The position numbers and the translations under genes were made by a program. A model generated the notes under the pieces. It had not been told where the DNA came from, made no database searches, and was given only the letters and a program-made list of their open reading frames with translations. A stretch of DNA of 64,000 nucleotides from the NCBI RefSeq assembly GCF_009827515.1, contig NZ_WTYO01000004.1, forward strand, positions 1-64,000, in the 5' to 3' direction. Every line of letters starts with the position of its first letter. The first letter of the stretch is position 1. Source of the DNA: Pelagerythrobacter marinus (GTDB taxonomy: Bacteria > Pseudomonadota > Alphaproteobacteria > Sphingomonadales > Sphingomonadaceae). Positions 1 through 8,754 of the stretch are shown here, in pieces.

Positions 1-308
1 CAGCGACGGGGGCAAAGCGTGTACGCGTCACGTCTGGCCGCTTCGTCCATACGGCCGGTGCCTCGGGGGGCTAGTGACCGCTCGATAAAGCACCCCTGTG
101 CCGGGATGCGAGGACTATCTAAGGCGCTTCCCTTGCCCGGCCCGCGGCGGACCTCAACGCCGCGAGCCTTTCAAGGGCCCGCTCCCGCGATAGCCTCTGG
201 CGGACAGGGCAAGCGCGAGCCCTGGCCCTGTCCGCGCCTCGCATTCCTCGAAGGGCCGAGCGGGAGGTTGAAGGCAACCCCTCCCGCCACTCGCAAGGAT
301 GTTGCCAA

Positions 309-352
309 GGCAACCCTGTGACGCCCAGGTGGCAATCCTGTGATGCCCAGGC
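309..352. repeat. 22-base tandem duplication
   Basis: Two adjacent 22-base units (309-330 and 331-352) start GGCAAYCCTGTGAYGCCCAG and differ at three positions. They lie in non-coding DNA next to two hairpins. No function can be assigned. Confidence 0.7.
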
Positions 353-461
353 GGCACCGGCCGGTTCCGTCCGCTTGCCTTTCCTCCCGGCGTAACCGTC
401 CGCACGCGCCAGCGGATGACCGGGCGTGGGCACCCTCCAAAGGGGACGATACTTCACCCGT

Positions 462-536
462 GAGTTCCTGCGAAAGCAGGAACCCAGAGGCAGCCACAGC
501 GCCCGCTATCCTGGGCTCCTGCTTTCGCAGGAGCTC
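462..536. repeat. Intergenic inverted repeat, copy 1
   Basis: A 26-base left arm (462-487, core CCTGCGAAAGCAGG) pairs with a right arm (511-536) with two mismatches around a 23-base spacer. The left arm contains its own smaller palindrome, so it can fold as a cruciform. A second copy starts 140 bases further on. This is the style of dispersed REP-like element common between genes in sphingomonads. It may also act as the transcription end of the leftward DAHP synthase unit. Confidence 0.8.
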
Positions 537-601
537 GCGTTGCGGGGAGAGGGGAACGGGGTGCCGCTCCCTGCCTGCTGGGAGGATGTCTCGACCCTCC
601 C

Positions 602-676
602 GAGTTCCTGCGAAAGCAGGAACCCAGACACAGCCCCAGCGCCCGCCGGCCTGGGCTCCTGCTTTTCGCAGGAGCG
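602..676. repeat. Intergenic inverted repeat, copy 2
   Basis: Same element as 462-536: left arm 602-627 and right arm 651-676 with an extra T in the right arm. It ends about 30 bases before the DAHP synthase stop codon. Copy 1 and copy 2 are in the same orientation. Confidence 0.8.
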
Positions 677-707
677 CACGTTGCCGGGAAGGTGGAACGG
701 ATCGCTC

Positions 708-2081
708 TCAGGCGGCGTCGGCCTGGCGGTCGGTGGTTTCCATGCGGATCATGTCGGCGAGGAGGAAGGCCAGTTCGAGCGATTGCGCGGCGTTGAGGCG
801 CGGGTCGCAATGGGTGTGGTAGCGGTCGCCCAGCGCCTCGTCGGTGATCGCGATCGCGCCGCCGGTGCACTCGGTCACGTCCTGCCCGGTCATCTCGATA
901 TGGATGCCGCCGGCATGGGTCCCCTCGGCCCGGTGGACCGCGAAGAAGCCCCTCACCTCGCTCAGGATCCGGTCGAACGGGCGCGTCTTGAACCCGCTTT
1001 CGGACTTGATCACGTTGCCGTGCATCGGGTCGCAGCTCCACACCACCGGGTGCCCTTCGCGCGCCACCGCGCGCACCAGCCGCGGCAGGCCCGATTCGAC
1101 CTTCTCGTGTCCGAAGCGGCTGATCAGCGTGATCCGCCCCGGCTCGCGCGCGGGGTTGAGCGTGTCGAGCAGGCCCAGCAGCACGTCGGGTTCGAGGCTG
1201 GGGCCGCATTTCAGGCCCAGCGGGTTGCCGATCCCGCGCGCAAACTCGACGTGGGCGCTGCCTTCGAAGCGCGTCCGGTCGCCGACCCAGACCATGTGCG
1301 CGCTGGTGTCGTACCATTCGCCGGTCAGTGAATCCTGCCGCGTCATCGCCTGCTCGTAGGGCAGGAGCAGCGCCTCGTGACTGGTGTAGAAGCTGGTGCC
1401 CTGCAGCTGCGGCACGGTGGCCGGATCGACCCCGCAGGCTTCCATGAAATCGAGCGCCTCGCCGATCCGGTCGGCGGTTTCGGCGAACTTTTCCGCCCAC
1501 GGGCTGCGGCCCATGAAATCGAGCGTCCACTGGTGAACCTGGCGCAAGTTGGCATAGCCGCCGCCGGCGAAGGCGCGCAGCAGGTTCAGCGTCGCCGCCG
1601 CCTGCGAATAGGCGCGCACCATGCGCTGCGGATCGTTGCGCCGCGATTCGGGCGTGAACTCGATCCCGTTGACGTTGTCGCCGAAGTAACTCGGCAGGGT
1701 CAGCCCGTCCTTGGTCTCGGTCGGCGCGCTGCGCGGCTTGGCGAACTGGCCCGCCATGCGGCCCACTTTCACCACCGGCAGCTTGCCCGCGAACGTCAGT
1801 ACGACCGCCATCTGCAACAGCACGCGGAAGGTGTCGCGAATGTTGTTCGGGTGGAACTCGGCAAAGCTTTCCGCGCAGTCGCCGCCCTGGATCAGGAACC
1901 CCTGCCCCCGGGCAACTTCGGCCAGTTCCGCCTTCAGCGCGCGCGCTTCGCCGGCGAAGACGAGCGGGGGATAGCTGCGCAGCGTGGCCTCGACCGATTC
2001 GAGCGCCTGCCCGTCGTCATAGGCCGGCAGGTGCCGGGCCTCGTGCGACTTCCAGCTATCGGGTGTCCAGTTGCGCGCCAC
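708..2081 (-). CDS. 3-deoxy-7-phosphoheptulonate synthase, class II
   Basis: Condenses phosphoenolpyruvate with erythrose 4-phosphate, the first step of the shikimate pathway to aromatic amino acids, in the cytoplasm. The 457-residue length and sequence fit the plant-like class II family: GGDCAES at residues 66-72, [16 protein letters not shown] at 103-118 and a later DPMHGN stretch. The start codon is GTG at 2081; no strong ribosome site is visible before it. It stands alone, with the M16 peptidase upstream on the same strand (112-base gap) and hairpin repeats downstream. Confidence 0.95.
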   Translation of the reverse strand: MARNWTPDSWKSHEARHLPAYDDGQALESVEATLRSYPPLVFAGEARALKAELAEVARGQGFLIQGGDCAESFAEFHPNNIRDTFRVLLQMAVVLTFAGKLPVVKVGRMAGQFAKPRSAPTETKDGLTLPSYFGDNVNGIEFTPESRRNDPQRMVRAYSQAAATLNLLRAFAGGGYANLRQVHQWTLDFMGRSPWAEKFAETADRIGEALDFMEACGVDPATVPQLQGTSFYTSHEALLLPYEQAMTRQDSLTGEWYDTSAHMVWVGDRTRFEGSAHVEFARGIGNPLGLKCGPSLEPDVLLGLLDTLNPAREPGRITLISRFGHEKVESGLPRLVRAVAREGHPVVWSCDPMHGNVIKSESGFKTRPFDRILSEVRGFFAVHRAEGTHAGGIHIEMTGQDVTECTGGAIAITDEALGDRYHTHCDPRLNAAQSLELAFLLADMIRMETTDRQADAA

Positions 2082-2193
2082 GTGATCGTACTCTTTCGTA
2101 ATCGAGGGAAAGCGCCATTGAACGCGACAGCGGGCCGCGCGGCAAGGGCAAATAACTTTCGGGCGGTGATGGTTGCGCTACGCAGCGCGCCCC

Positions 2194-5172
2194 CTACCGG
2201 CCCGCCGGGGCCTGCGCCGGGGCGGCCGCCGGGCCGCGCACGAGTTCCTGCCCTTCGGGGATCACCGCGAGGCGGAAACCGGGCCGCACGGCGAGATACT
2301 TGCGCGCCAGCGCCTGCATCGCCTCGGGCGTGGTGACCGTGTAATCGTTGAGCAGCGACCGCACGAGCGCGACCCGGCGCGGATCGCGGGTCGCGCCTTC
2401 GAGCTGGTACATCCAGAACGTGTTTCCGGTCGATGCCCGGTTGATCAGCTGGCGCAGCGGCTCGGTCACCCGGGCCAGCTCGTCCGCGGTCGGCGGGTTG
2501 GCGACGAGGTCGCTCGCGATCTCGTCCGCCGCGGCGAAGAAGGCGGGCACGTCTTCCGGCCGAAGCTGCGCGATCGCGGCGATGCGGCCGCCGTCGGCAA
2601 GGTCGGTGGGCCAGGAATTGGTCACCTGCGGGGCATAGCTGGCCCCGGCGCGTTCGCGCATCGCATCGATCAGGCGGTTGCTGAACAGGTTGGCGAGGAT
2701 TTCGAGCTGGCGCGATTCGGGCAGCCGCTCGACCCCGCCGCCGGTCGGCCAGGCGATTACCGCCGCCGCCTGGTTGGCATCGCCGCGATGGTGCAGCACG
2801 ACCGTATCCGCCGAAGGGGCGGGGAAATCGGGCGTGCGCGCGGCAACCTCGGCCGGGATCGGGGTGCGCGGCGGCAGCGCGCCGAACGTGCGCCGCAGCG
2901 CTTCCAGCGTCGCCTCGCGGTCGAACTCGCCGAAGATCGCGACTTCGACCGGCCCCTGGGCCAGCAGCGGCTCCCACACCGCGCGGAAGCCTTCGGGCGT
3001 CGCCTGTTCCAGCGTCGCGAGGTCCGGCGTGGCATAGCGCGGATCGCGGTCGCGCAGGTAATACTCGAGGTCGCGGCCGAGCACGGAGCCCGGGCTGGTG
3101 GCGAGGCTTTCATAGGCCAGCCGCGCGGCCGCCTTGGCCCGCATCACCGGGTTCTCGTCCCACCGCGGCATCGCCAGCTTGGCGGCGAAGAGATAGAGCT
3201 GGTCGTCGAGGTCCGCCTTGCGCGTCTGCGCGGCGAAGGTGAACACCGATTCCTCGATCCCGAAATCGAACGCCATCTTGCGCCCGGTGGAAATGCGGTC
3301 CAGCTCCTCCTGCCCCAGATCGGCGAGGCCCGACTGGACCAGCGCCCGCTCGCCCAGCTCGCGATAGACCGCGTCGCCTGCGTCGAAGGCGCGCATCCCG
3401 GCGCCGAAGCGCACCCGCACGGCGACGCGGCCCGGTTCGGCCTCGTTCGCCCACAGGATCGCGGTGACGCCGTTGTCGAGCTCGACCCGCTCGATCCCCA
3501 GCAGGCCGAGCGGCTCGACGCTGGCGACCTGCCCCGGATCGCCGATCGCGGGCATGTCCTCGAACGCGATCGGCGTCGCGTCGAGCCGCGCGCTGGAATC
3601 GGGCGCGACATCGCGCGCCAGCGCGGCGCGGATGGCCGCGGCGTCGGCTTCCCCCCGGGCCGGGGTGACATAGACGGCGCGCACGACATCGCCGTCGAAC
3701 AGCGCGCGGGTGTGTTCGAGCACCGCGGCCGGGGTCAGCTTGTCGCGCATCCCGCGAAACACGGTCAGCACGGTTTCGGGCGCGGCCACCGTCTCGCGGA
3801 TATCGACCGCGTTGACGATGTCGTCGGCCAGCTTGGAACCGGCCATGACCGCGCGCTGTTCCACCATGCTGGCGAAGACCACGTCGAACTCGGCCACTTC
3901 GCGCGCGATCTCCTCTTCCGAAGGCGGCGTGGCGAGCGCGTCAGCGATCACCGCGCGAACGTCGGCCACCGCCGCCTGCCAGTCGCCCGAAAGCGGCGCG
4001 ACGGTGACGAACGTCGCGTCGGTCGAGCGGCTGACGTCGTCCTGCTGGACCTGGGCGTAGAGATAGGACCCGCCGGCGCGCGCCCGCGCCTCCAGCCGGC
4101 GGTTGATCAGGGCCTGGGCCAGCGCGTCGGTCAGCAGCCCTTCGTTGTAGACGATCGTGTCGTCGACCTGGCGCCAGGGGCGCATGATCGCGTACGTCAG
4201 CGTGCGCGGCATGTCGGGTTCGACCAGGACCGCGGTTTCGCCGACCGGGTTCTTCCCCGTCGCGCCGGGCGGCGGGACCGGGTCGCCGAAGCTCGGCGCC
4301 TCGACGTGCGGACCCTTGCCCTGCCAGTCGCCGAACCATTCTTCCACCAGCTGCGCCAGGCGGATCGGATCGACGTCGCCAGCGGCGACGATCACGGTGT
4401 TTTCGGGCCGGTACCAGCGCGCGTGGAAGGCCTGCATCGCCTCGGCCGTGGCGCCGGTCAGCGTCGCCTCGGTCCCGATCGGCATCCGTTCCGCCAGCGG
4501 CTGGCCGGCGAACAGCGTCTTGCGCGTCCCCTCGACCACCCGCTCGGCCGCGCCGCCGCGCTCGCGCTTCTCGGCGAGGACGATCGGCACTTCGGCGGCG
4601 AGGTTCGCCTCGGTCAGCACCGGCTCGCGCATCATGCCCGAAAGCAGCTTGAAGCTTTCCTCCAGCGCTTCCGGCGTGGCGTTGGGCAGGTCGAGCTTGT
4701 AGACCGTGTGGGTCGGCGTCGTCTCGGCATTGGTGTCGCTGCCGAAGGTCGCGCCCAGCCGCTGCCAGGTCGGGATCGCCATGGCCGGGCCGAGATACTT
4801 GCTCTCGCGGAAGCTCAGGTGCTCCATCAGGTGGGCAAAGCCGCGCTCGTCGTCGCGCTCGTGCAGCGATCCGGCGTCGATGCGGATGCGGATCGAGACC
4901 TGGCGCGGCGGCACGCCGTTGCGGCGCACGGCGTAGCGCAGGCCGTTGTCCATTTCGCCGAACAGCCATTCCTCGTCGCGCGGGACGTCGCTGCCGCGAT
5001 AGATCCACGGCACCTCGTCCCCGGTCTGCAGCGATTCGGGGATCTCGCGTTCCAGCGGGGCCCCTGTCGGCACCGATGCCGGTACCGGCGCCTGCGCCGA
5101 GGCAGCGGGCGCGAACAGGGCCAGGGGGAGGAGGAGCGCGAGGGGCCGGACGGCGCGCGGGAGATGAATCAT
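2194..5172 (-). CDS. M16 family zinc peptidase, two-repeat, exported
   Basis: Pitrilysin/insulinase-type metalloprotease of 992 residues with two M16 halves. The first half holds the inverted zinc motif HLMEH at 114-118 and a downstream conserved Glu region; the second half (from about residue 500) has no such motif, as expected for the inactive partner. Residues 1-26 form a signal peptide (leucine-rich core, AASA/QA cleavage), so it acts in the periplasm or outer envelope. The start chosen is the ATG at 5172 that begins the signal peptide; the frame stays open upstream but is antisense to nfu. A CTATAA box lies 7 bases before the ATG. Substrate unknown. Confidence 0.92.
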   Translation of the reverse strand: MIHLPRAVRPLALLLPLALFAPAASAQAPVPASVPTGAPLEREIPESLQTGDEVPWIYRGSDVPRDEEWLFGEMDNGLRYAVRRNGVPPRQVSIRIRIDAGSLHERDDERGFAHLMEHLSFRESKYLGPAMAIPTWQRLGATFGSDTNAETTPTHTVYKLDLPNATPEALEESFKLLSGMMREPVLTEANLAAEVPIVLAEKRERGGAAERVVEGTRKTLFAGQPLAERMPIGTEATLTGATAEAMQAFHARWYRPENTVIVAAGDVDPIRLAQLVEEWFGDWQGKGPHVEAPSFGDPVPPPGATGKNPVGETAVLVEPDMPRTLTYAIMRPWRQVDDTIVYNEGLLTDALAQALINRRLEARARAGGSYLYAQVQQDDVSRSTDATFVTVAPLSGDWQAAVADVRAVIADALATPPSEEEIAREVAEFDVVFASMVEQRAVMAGSKLADDIVNAVDIRETVAAPETVLTVFRGMRDKLTPAAVLEHTRALFDGDVVRAVYVTPARGEADAAAIRAALARDVAPDSSARLDATPIAFEDMPAIGDPGQVASVEPLGLLGIERVELDNGVTAILWANEAEPGRVAVRVRFGAGMRAFDAGDAVYRELGERALVQSGLADLGQEELDRISTGRKMAFDFGIEESVFTFAAQTRKADLDDQLYLFAAKLAMPRWDENPVMRAKAAARLAYESLATSPGSVLGRDLEYYLRDRDPRYATPDLATLEQATPEGFRAVWEPLLAQGPVEVAIFGEFDREATLEALRRTFGALPPRTPIPAEVAARTPDFPAPSADTVVLHHRGDANQAAAVIAWPTGGGVERLPESRQLEILANLFSNRLIDAMRERAGASYAPQVTNSWPTDLADGGRIAAIAQLRPEDVPAFFAAADEIASDLVANPPTADELARVTEPLRQLINRASTGNTFWMYQLEGATRDPRRVALVRSLLNDYTVTTPEAMQALARKYLAVRPGFRLAVIPEGQELVRGPAAAPAQAPAGR

Positions 5173-5179
5173 GCCCGGC

Positions 5180-5185
5180 TTATAG
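5180..5185 (-). promoter_or_regulatory. -10 box of the M16 peptidase, leaderless layout
   Basis: CTATAA on the minus strand lies 7 bases before the ATG at 5172, which places the expected transcription start at or next to the A of the ATG. No convincing -35 box is visible at the right distance. Confidence 0.45.
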
Positions 5186-5236
5186 GGGCCGGGGGCCTGA
5201 AGGGATAGTGAATGCGCGCGGCGCGGCCCGGCGGCC

Positions 5237-5264
5237 TTGTTCATGCCCGGCCCCGCCCCTACAT
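5237..5264 (+). promoter_or_regulatory. Predicted nfu promoter, leaderless layout
   Basis: TTGTTC (5237-5242), 16-base spacer, CTACAT (5259-5264), then 7 bases to the ATG at 5272. There is no purine-rich ribosome site between box and ATG. It faces away from the M16 promoter within a 99-base gap. Confidence 0.4.
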
Positions 5265-5271
5265 CGCCCCC

Positions 5272-5850
5272 ATGTTCATCGAGACCGAAACCACGCCGAA
5301 CCCGGCCAGCCTGAAGTTCTTGCCCGGCCGGCAGGTCATGCCCACCGGCACGCGCGAGTTCGCCTCGCCCGAGGCGGCCGAGGCGAGCCCGCTGGCCCAG
5401 GCGATCTTCGACACCGGCGAAGTGACCAATGTCTTCTTCGGCAGCGACTTCGTGGCCGTGACCGCCGCCCCCGGGGTGGAATGGAGCACGCTGAAGCCGC
5501 AGGTCGTCTCGATCCTGCTCGACCACTTCGTGTCCGAGGCGCCGCTGTTCGCCGGCGGCGACGCCAGCGGCATCGCCGTGCCGGGCGAGGCGGACATGCT
5601 GGTGGAGGAAGACCCGGCCGACGCCGACGTCGTCGCGCAGATCAACGAGCTGCTCGAAACCCGCGTCCGCCCCGCGGTCGCGGGCGACGGGGGCGACATC
5701 CAGTATCGCGGGTTCCGCGACGGGGTCGTCTATCTCCAGCTCCAGGGCGCCTGTTCGGGCTGCCCCAGCTCGACCGCGACGCTCAAGCACGGGATCGAGG
5801 GCCTGCTGAAGCACTACGTGCCCGAAGTGACCGAGGTTCGCGCGGCCTGA
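5272..5850 (+). CDS. NifU family Fe-S cluster scaffold/carrier (Nfu)
   Basis: Carries iron-sulfur clusters to apoproteins. 192 residues: an N-terminal Nfu domain (starting MFIETETTPNP, typical of the alphaproteobacterial/mitochondrial type) and a C-terminal NifU domain with the cluster-binding CxxC at C161 and C164 (CSGCPSS). An upstream ATG at 5212 is in frame, but family alignment and the promoter position favour 5272. It begins a rightward group with the nitroreductase and tsaB; the Fe-S enzyme MiaB lies further along. Confidence 0.93.
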   Translation: MFIETETTPNPASLKFLPGRQVMPTGTREFASPEAAEASPLAQAIFDTGEVTNVFFGSDFVAVTAAPGVEWSTLKPQVVSILLDHFVSEAPLFAGGDASGIAVPGEADMLVEEDPADADVVAQINELLETRVRPAVAGDGGDIQYRGFRDGVVYLQLQGACSGCPSSTATLKHGIEGLLKHYVPEVTEVRAA

Positions 5851-5872
5851 CCGCAACCACGGGGGAATGACG

Positions 5873-6493
5873 ATGACCAAGCAATTCCACGGCCACGCCC
5901 TGTCCGAAGAGGCGCTGGACCAGCTCTTCCGCGAAGCGCGCAGCTACAACGGCTGGCTCGACAAGCCGGTGTCCGACGAGCAGATCGAGGCGATCCACGC
6001 GCTGATGAAGATGGGGCCGACTTCGGCCAACATGCAGCCCGCGCGGATCGTCTGGGCCAGGTCGGCCGAAGCGCGCGAGAAGCTTTCGGCGCTGGCGATG
6101 GAAGGCAACCGCGAGAAGATCGAGACCGCGCCGGTCGTCGCGATCGTCGGTTACGACATCGATTTCCACGAGAACCTGCCCTGGCTGTTCCCGCATACCG
6201 ATGCGAAAAGCTGGTTTGCGGACGACGAGGACGGGCGGCGCAGCCACGCCTTCCGCAATTCCTCGCTCCAGGGGGCCTACCTGATGCTTGCCGCGCGGGC
6301 GCTGGGCCTCGACTGCGGGCCGATGTCGGGGTTCGACAACGCGGCGGTGGACAAGGCCTTCTTCGCCGACGATCCCAAGTTCGGCCCGCGCGTTCGCAGC
6401 AACTTCATCTGCGGAATCGGCTATGGCGATGCGTCGACGATCTTCGACCGCAGCCCGCGCCCCGATTTCGAGACGTTCTGCACCATCGCCTGA
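5873..6493 (+). CDS. Nitroreductase family, malonic semialdehyde reductase (RutE-like)
   Basis: FMN-dependent oxidoreductase of about 206 residues. The sequence resembles the RutE/HadB-type subgroup (GPTSANMQPARIVWA near the N-terminus, LDCGPMSGFD in the C-terminal half), whose known member reduces malonic semialdehyde in pyrimidine breakdown. No other rut genes are nearby, so the substrate here is inference. Two in-frame ATGs exist (5867, 5873); the GGGGGA at 5861-5866 is correctly spaced only for 5873. Confidence 0.85.
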   Translation: MTKQFHGHALSEEALDQLFREARSYNGWLDKPVSDEQIEAIHALMKMGPTSANMQPARIVWARSAEAREKLSALAMEGNREKIETAPVVAIVGYDIDFHENLPWLFPHTDAKSWFADDEDGRRSHAFRNSSLQGAYLMLAARALGLDCGPMSGFDNAAVDKAFFADDPKFGPRVRSNFICGIGYGDASTIFDRSPRPDFETFCTIA

Positions 6494-6502
6494 CGGCCGG
6501 CC

Positions 6503-7147
6503 ATGCGGACCCTGGCGATCGAATGCGCGACCGAAGCCTGTTCGGTCGCGCTTTTCGCAGGCGACGACCTGCTCGCGCACGATCACCGCGTGCTCGGGCG
6601 CGGCCATGCCGAACGGCTGGTGCCGATGATCGCCGACCTGCCCGATCGGGGCAAGGCGGCGCGGATCCTCGTCTCGCTCGGCCCCGGCAGCTTTACCGGG
6701 GTGCGGATCGGCATCGCCACCGCCCGCGCGCTCGCCTATGCCTGGGGCGCCGCGATCGCCGGCTATCCCACGCTCGCGCTGGTCGCGGCCATGGTCCGCG
6801 CGCAGCACCCCGGCCGCGCGGTCGGCGCCTGCACGGTCGGCGGGCACGGCGAATGGTTCGTCCAGTCCTTCGGCCCCGACGGCCTGCCGCGCGGCGAGGC
6901 GCGCTCGCTGGTGCCGGACGAAGCCGCGCGCGCGCTGGACGCCGATCTGGTCGGCGGGACGCGGGCCGAGGAACTCGTCGCCCTGCGCGGGCACGGCCAG
7001 GCCCTGCCGCTCCACCCCGATGCGCGCCATGCGCTGGCGATCCCGCCGGCCGCGCTCGAGGCGACCATTCGCCCCGCCTATGGCCGCCCGCCCGACGCGC
7101 GCCCCGCACCGACAGGAAAGGGCGGCCATGCAGGAGCGCGCGGATGA
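6503..7147 (+). CDS. tsaB: tRNA threonylcarbamoyladenosine biosynthesis protein TsaB
   Basis: Non-catalytic partner of TsaD in making t6A37 on ANN-decoding tRNAs. 214 residues with the ASKHA-type start MRTLAIECATEACSVAL and the family block SLGPGSFTGVRIG. The stop overlaps the rimI start by four bases (ATGA), so the two are translationally coupled, a pairing widespread in bacteria. Confidence 0.95.
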   Translation: MRTLAIECATEACSVALFAGDDLLAHDHRVLGRGHAERLVPMIADLPDRGKAARILVSLGPGSFTGVRIGIATARALAYAWGAAIAGYPTLALVAAMVRAQHPGRAVGACTVGGHGEWFVQSFGPDGLPRGEARSLVPDEAARALDADLVGGTRAEELVALRGHGQALPLHPDARHALAIPPAALEATIRPAYGRPPDARPAPTGKGGHAGARG

Positions 7148-7599
7148 ACGACGATCTGGACCGGATCATGGCGGTGATGGACGCCGCCTTCGACCCGGCC
7201 TGGGCGGAGGCCTGGACGCGGCGCCAGGTCGGCGACTCGCTGGCCCTGCCCTCGACCCATTATGCCCTGGCCGACGCGCGCGGCGGCCTGCCCGCGCCGG
7301 GCGCGCCGGCGGCGGGCTTCACCCTCACCCGCCACGCGCCGGGGGAGGAAGAACTGCTGCTGATCGCGGTGCGCCCCGAATGGCGCGGGCGCGGGGTCGG
7401 CCGGGCGCTGCTGCGCCGCGCGCTCGACGCCGCGCGGGAACGCGGGGCGGAAAGGATGTTTCTCGAAATGCGGCACAACAACCCGGCGGAGGGGCTTTAC
7501 AGGCAGATGGGGTTCGAGCCGATCGGGCGGCGTTCATCCTATTACCGCCTGCCCGACGGGCGGTTTCTCGATGCGATTACGTTCGGCTGTAAACTATAA
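7144..7599 (+). CDS. rimI: Ribosomal-protein S18 alanine N-acetyltransferase RimI
   Basis: GNAT acetyltransferase of 151 residues, expected to acetylate the N-terminus of ribosomal protein S18. The acetyl-CoA loop RGRGVG is at 81-86, followed by the C-terminal YRQMGFEPIGRR block. It starts inside the tsaB stop (ATGA). Its GNAT fold could also have other targets, but context favours RimI. Confidence 0.9.
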   Translation: MNDDLDRIMAVMDAAFDPAWAEAWTRRQVGDSLALPSTHYALADARGGLPAPGAPAAGFTLTRHAPGEEELLLIAVRPEWRGRGVGRALLRRALDAARERGAERMFLEMRHNNPAEGLYRQMGFEPIGRRSSYYRLPDGRFLDAITFGCKL

Positions 7600-7651
7600 C
7601 CTTTGATTCAGGACGACCCAAGATTTGTTATGGGCACGTGCAGCAGGCCCT

Positions 7652-7673
7652 TTGAAATGTTATTGAAATGTTG
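7652..7673. promoter_or_regulatory. AT-rich tandem repeat upstream of mucR
   Basis: TTGAAATGTTA (7652-7662) is followed immediately by TTGAAATGTTG (7663-7673) in a 160-base gap that is clearly AT-richer than its surroundings. MucR proteins are known to bind degenerate AT-rich sites with T-A steps and to control their own genes, so this is a candidate autoregulatory site. I see no good -35/-10 pair. Confidence 0.4.
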
Positions 7674-7759
7674 CACTTGCTCGTTCAAGGGCGCACCGTG
7701 GTAAAAGTCCACGGGTTGTAGAAATACAATTTCGGCCAACTGGCCTGTGTGAGGAAAAT

Positions 7760-8203
7760 ATGGACAACATCGAAAACGACATGGCGGAAACGCTCATCAC
7801 GCTGACGTCGGACATCGTCGCAGCGCATGTCAGCAACAACAGCGTATCCGTGGACGAAGTGCCCTCGCTGATCTCCAACGTCTACGGCGCGCTGGCCGGG
7901 CTCGGCGGCGGCGAGACGCAGGAAGAGACCCCGCCCGAACCGGCGGTGTCGGTGCGCGCCTCGGTCAAGCCGGATTACATCGTCTGCCTCGAAGACGGCA
8001 AGAAGCTGAAAATGCTCAAGCGTTACTTGCGGACGAATTACGACATGTCGCCGGAAGAATACCGCGCGCGCTGGAACCTGCCCGCCGACTACCCGATGGT
8101 CGCGCCCAACTATGCCGAGAAGCGGCGCGAACTGGCGAAGAAGATCGGCCTCGGCCGCAAGCCCGGCCAGAAGCGCGGCCGGCGCAAGAAGGACGCCGAA
8201 TAA
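7760..8203 (+). CDS. mucR: MucR/Ros family transcriptional regulator
   Basis: Alphaproteobacterial global regulator and H-NS-like DNA binder. 147 residues: N-terminal oligomerisation region, acidic Pro/Glu linker (about 52-63), then the Ros-type DNA-binding domain through YPMVAPNYAE and a basic tail. Of the four Ros zinc ligands only C76 is kept; the others align to D79, Y89 and Y94, so zinc is probably not bound. It sits between rimI and fur and ends at a strong terminator, so it is likely a single-gene unit. Confidence 0.93.
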   Translation: MDNIENDMAETLITLTSDIVAAHVSNNSVSVDEVPSLISNVYGALAGLGGGETQEETPPEPAVSVRASVKPDYIVCLEDGKKLKMLKRYLRTNYDMSPEEYRARWNLPADYPMVAPNYAEKRRELAKKIGLGRKPGQKRGRRKKDAE

Positions 8204-8264
8204 GGCCCTGCGCCAGGCGCCCGGACAGACGCTCGTAAGGGCGCCCGAGCGGGAGCTTGAGAAG

Positions 8265-8305
8265 AACGCCCGGTGCCGTTAAGGCAACCGGGCGTTTCTT
8301 GTTTT
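8265..8305 (+). terminator. Rho-independent terminator after mucR
   Basis: Perfect 10-base arms AACGCCCGGT (8265-8274) and ACCGGGCGTT (8287-8296), with extra inner GCC/GGC pairing, followed by TTTCTTGTTTT. It ends mucR transcription 18 bases before the fur start codon. Confidence 0.85.
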
Positions 8306-8322
8306 CTGTCATAGGGTAGCCA

Positions 8323-8754
8323 GTGTCCCAGCGGATCGACCTCGAACAACTGTGCGCCGACCGCGGGCTGCGCATCACCGAACAGCGCCGCGTCATCGCG
8401 CGCGTCCTTTCCGAGAGCGACGACCACCCCGACGTGGAGCAGCTGCACCAGCGCGCCTCGGCAATCGATCCGAAGATCTCGATCGCCACCGTCTATCGCA
8501 CCGTGCGCCTGTTCGAGGAAGCCGGCATCCTCGACCGGCACGATTTCGGCGACGGGCGCGCCCGCTACGAGGCCGCGCCCGAGGCGCACCACGATCACTT
8601 GATCGACGTGGAAAGCGGCAAGGTGGTCGAATTCGTCGATCCCGAGCTGGAGGCGCTGCAGAAAGTCATCGCCGAACGGCTGGGCTATCGCCTCGTCGAT
8701 CACCGGATGGAACTCTACGGCGTCAAGCTGGACCGCGGCGACAAGGCCGACTGA
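8323..8754 (+). CDS. fur: Fur family transcriptional regulator
   Basis: Metal-responsive repressor, 143 residues. Winged-helix DNA-binding part with SIATVYRTVRLFEEAGI (53-69), then the metal-site HHDH at 89-92. The CxxC pair of enteric Fur is absent, as usual for the alphaproteobacterial type, whose members may sense iron or manganese. Start codon is GTG at 8323. The stop overlaps the plsC start (TGATG). Confidence 0.92.
   Translation: MSQRIDLEQLCADRGLRITEQRRVIARVLSESDDHPDVEQLHQRASAIDPKISIATVYRTVRLFEEAGILDRHDFGDGRARYEAAPEAHHDHLIDVESGKVVEFVDPELEALQKVIAERLGYRLVDHRMELYGVKLDRGDKAD

Larger units (their letters stand above)
1..707. other. Gene-free, repeat-rich stretch at the left edge
   Basis: No reading frame here looks like a recognisable protein; open frames exist on both strands only because the DNA is GC-rich. 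What it holds: a perfect 10-base inverted repeat (201-210 with 225-234), a hairpin with arms CGGGAGG/CCTCCCG (261-267, 280-286), a 22-base tandem duplication (309-352) and two copies of a long inverted repeat (462-536, 602-676) just downstream of the DAHP synthase stop. I cannot identify bases 1-120; they could be the edge of an upstream feature outside the window. Confidence 0.6.

Noticed and set aside
1-120. Possible RNA gene at the left edge
   Set aside because: I looked for tRNA, tmRNA, RNase P and SRP RNA patterns and could not recognise any; the piece is too short and cut by the window.
462-676. CRISPR-like repeats
   Set aside because: Two copies only, each a long inverted repeat, with a non-spacer-like interval and no cas genes.
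2173-5208. A 1011-codon open frame on the plus strand
   Set aside because: Antisense to the M16 peptidase; composition is Arg/Gly/His-rich with no family signature. Typical shadow frame in GC-rich DNA.
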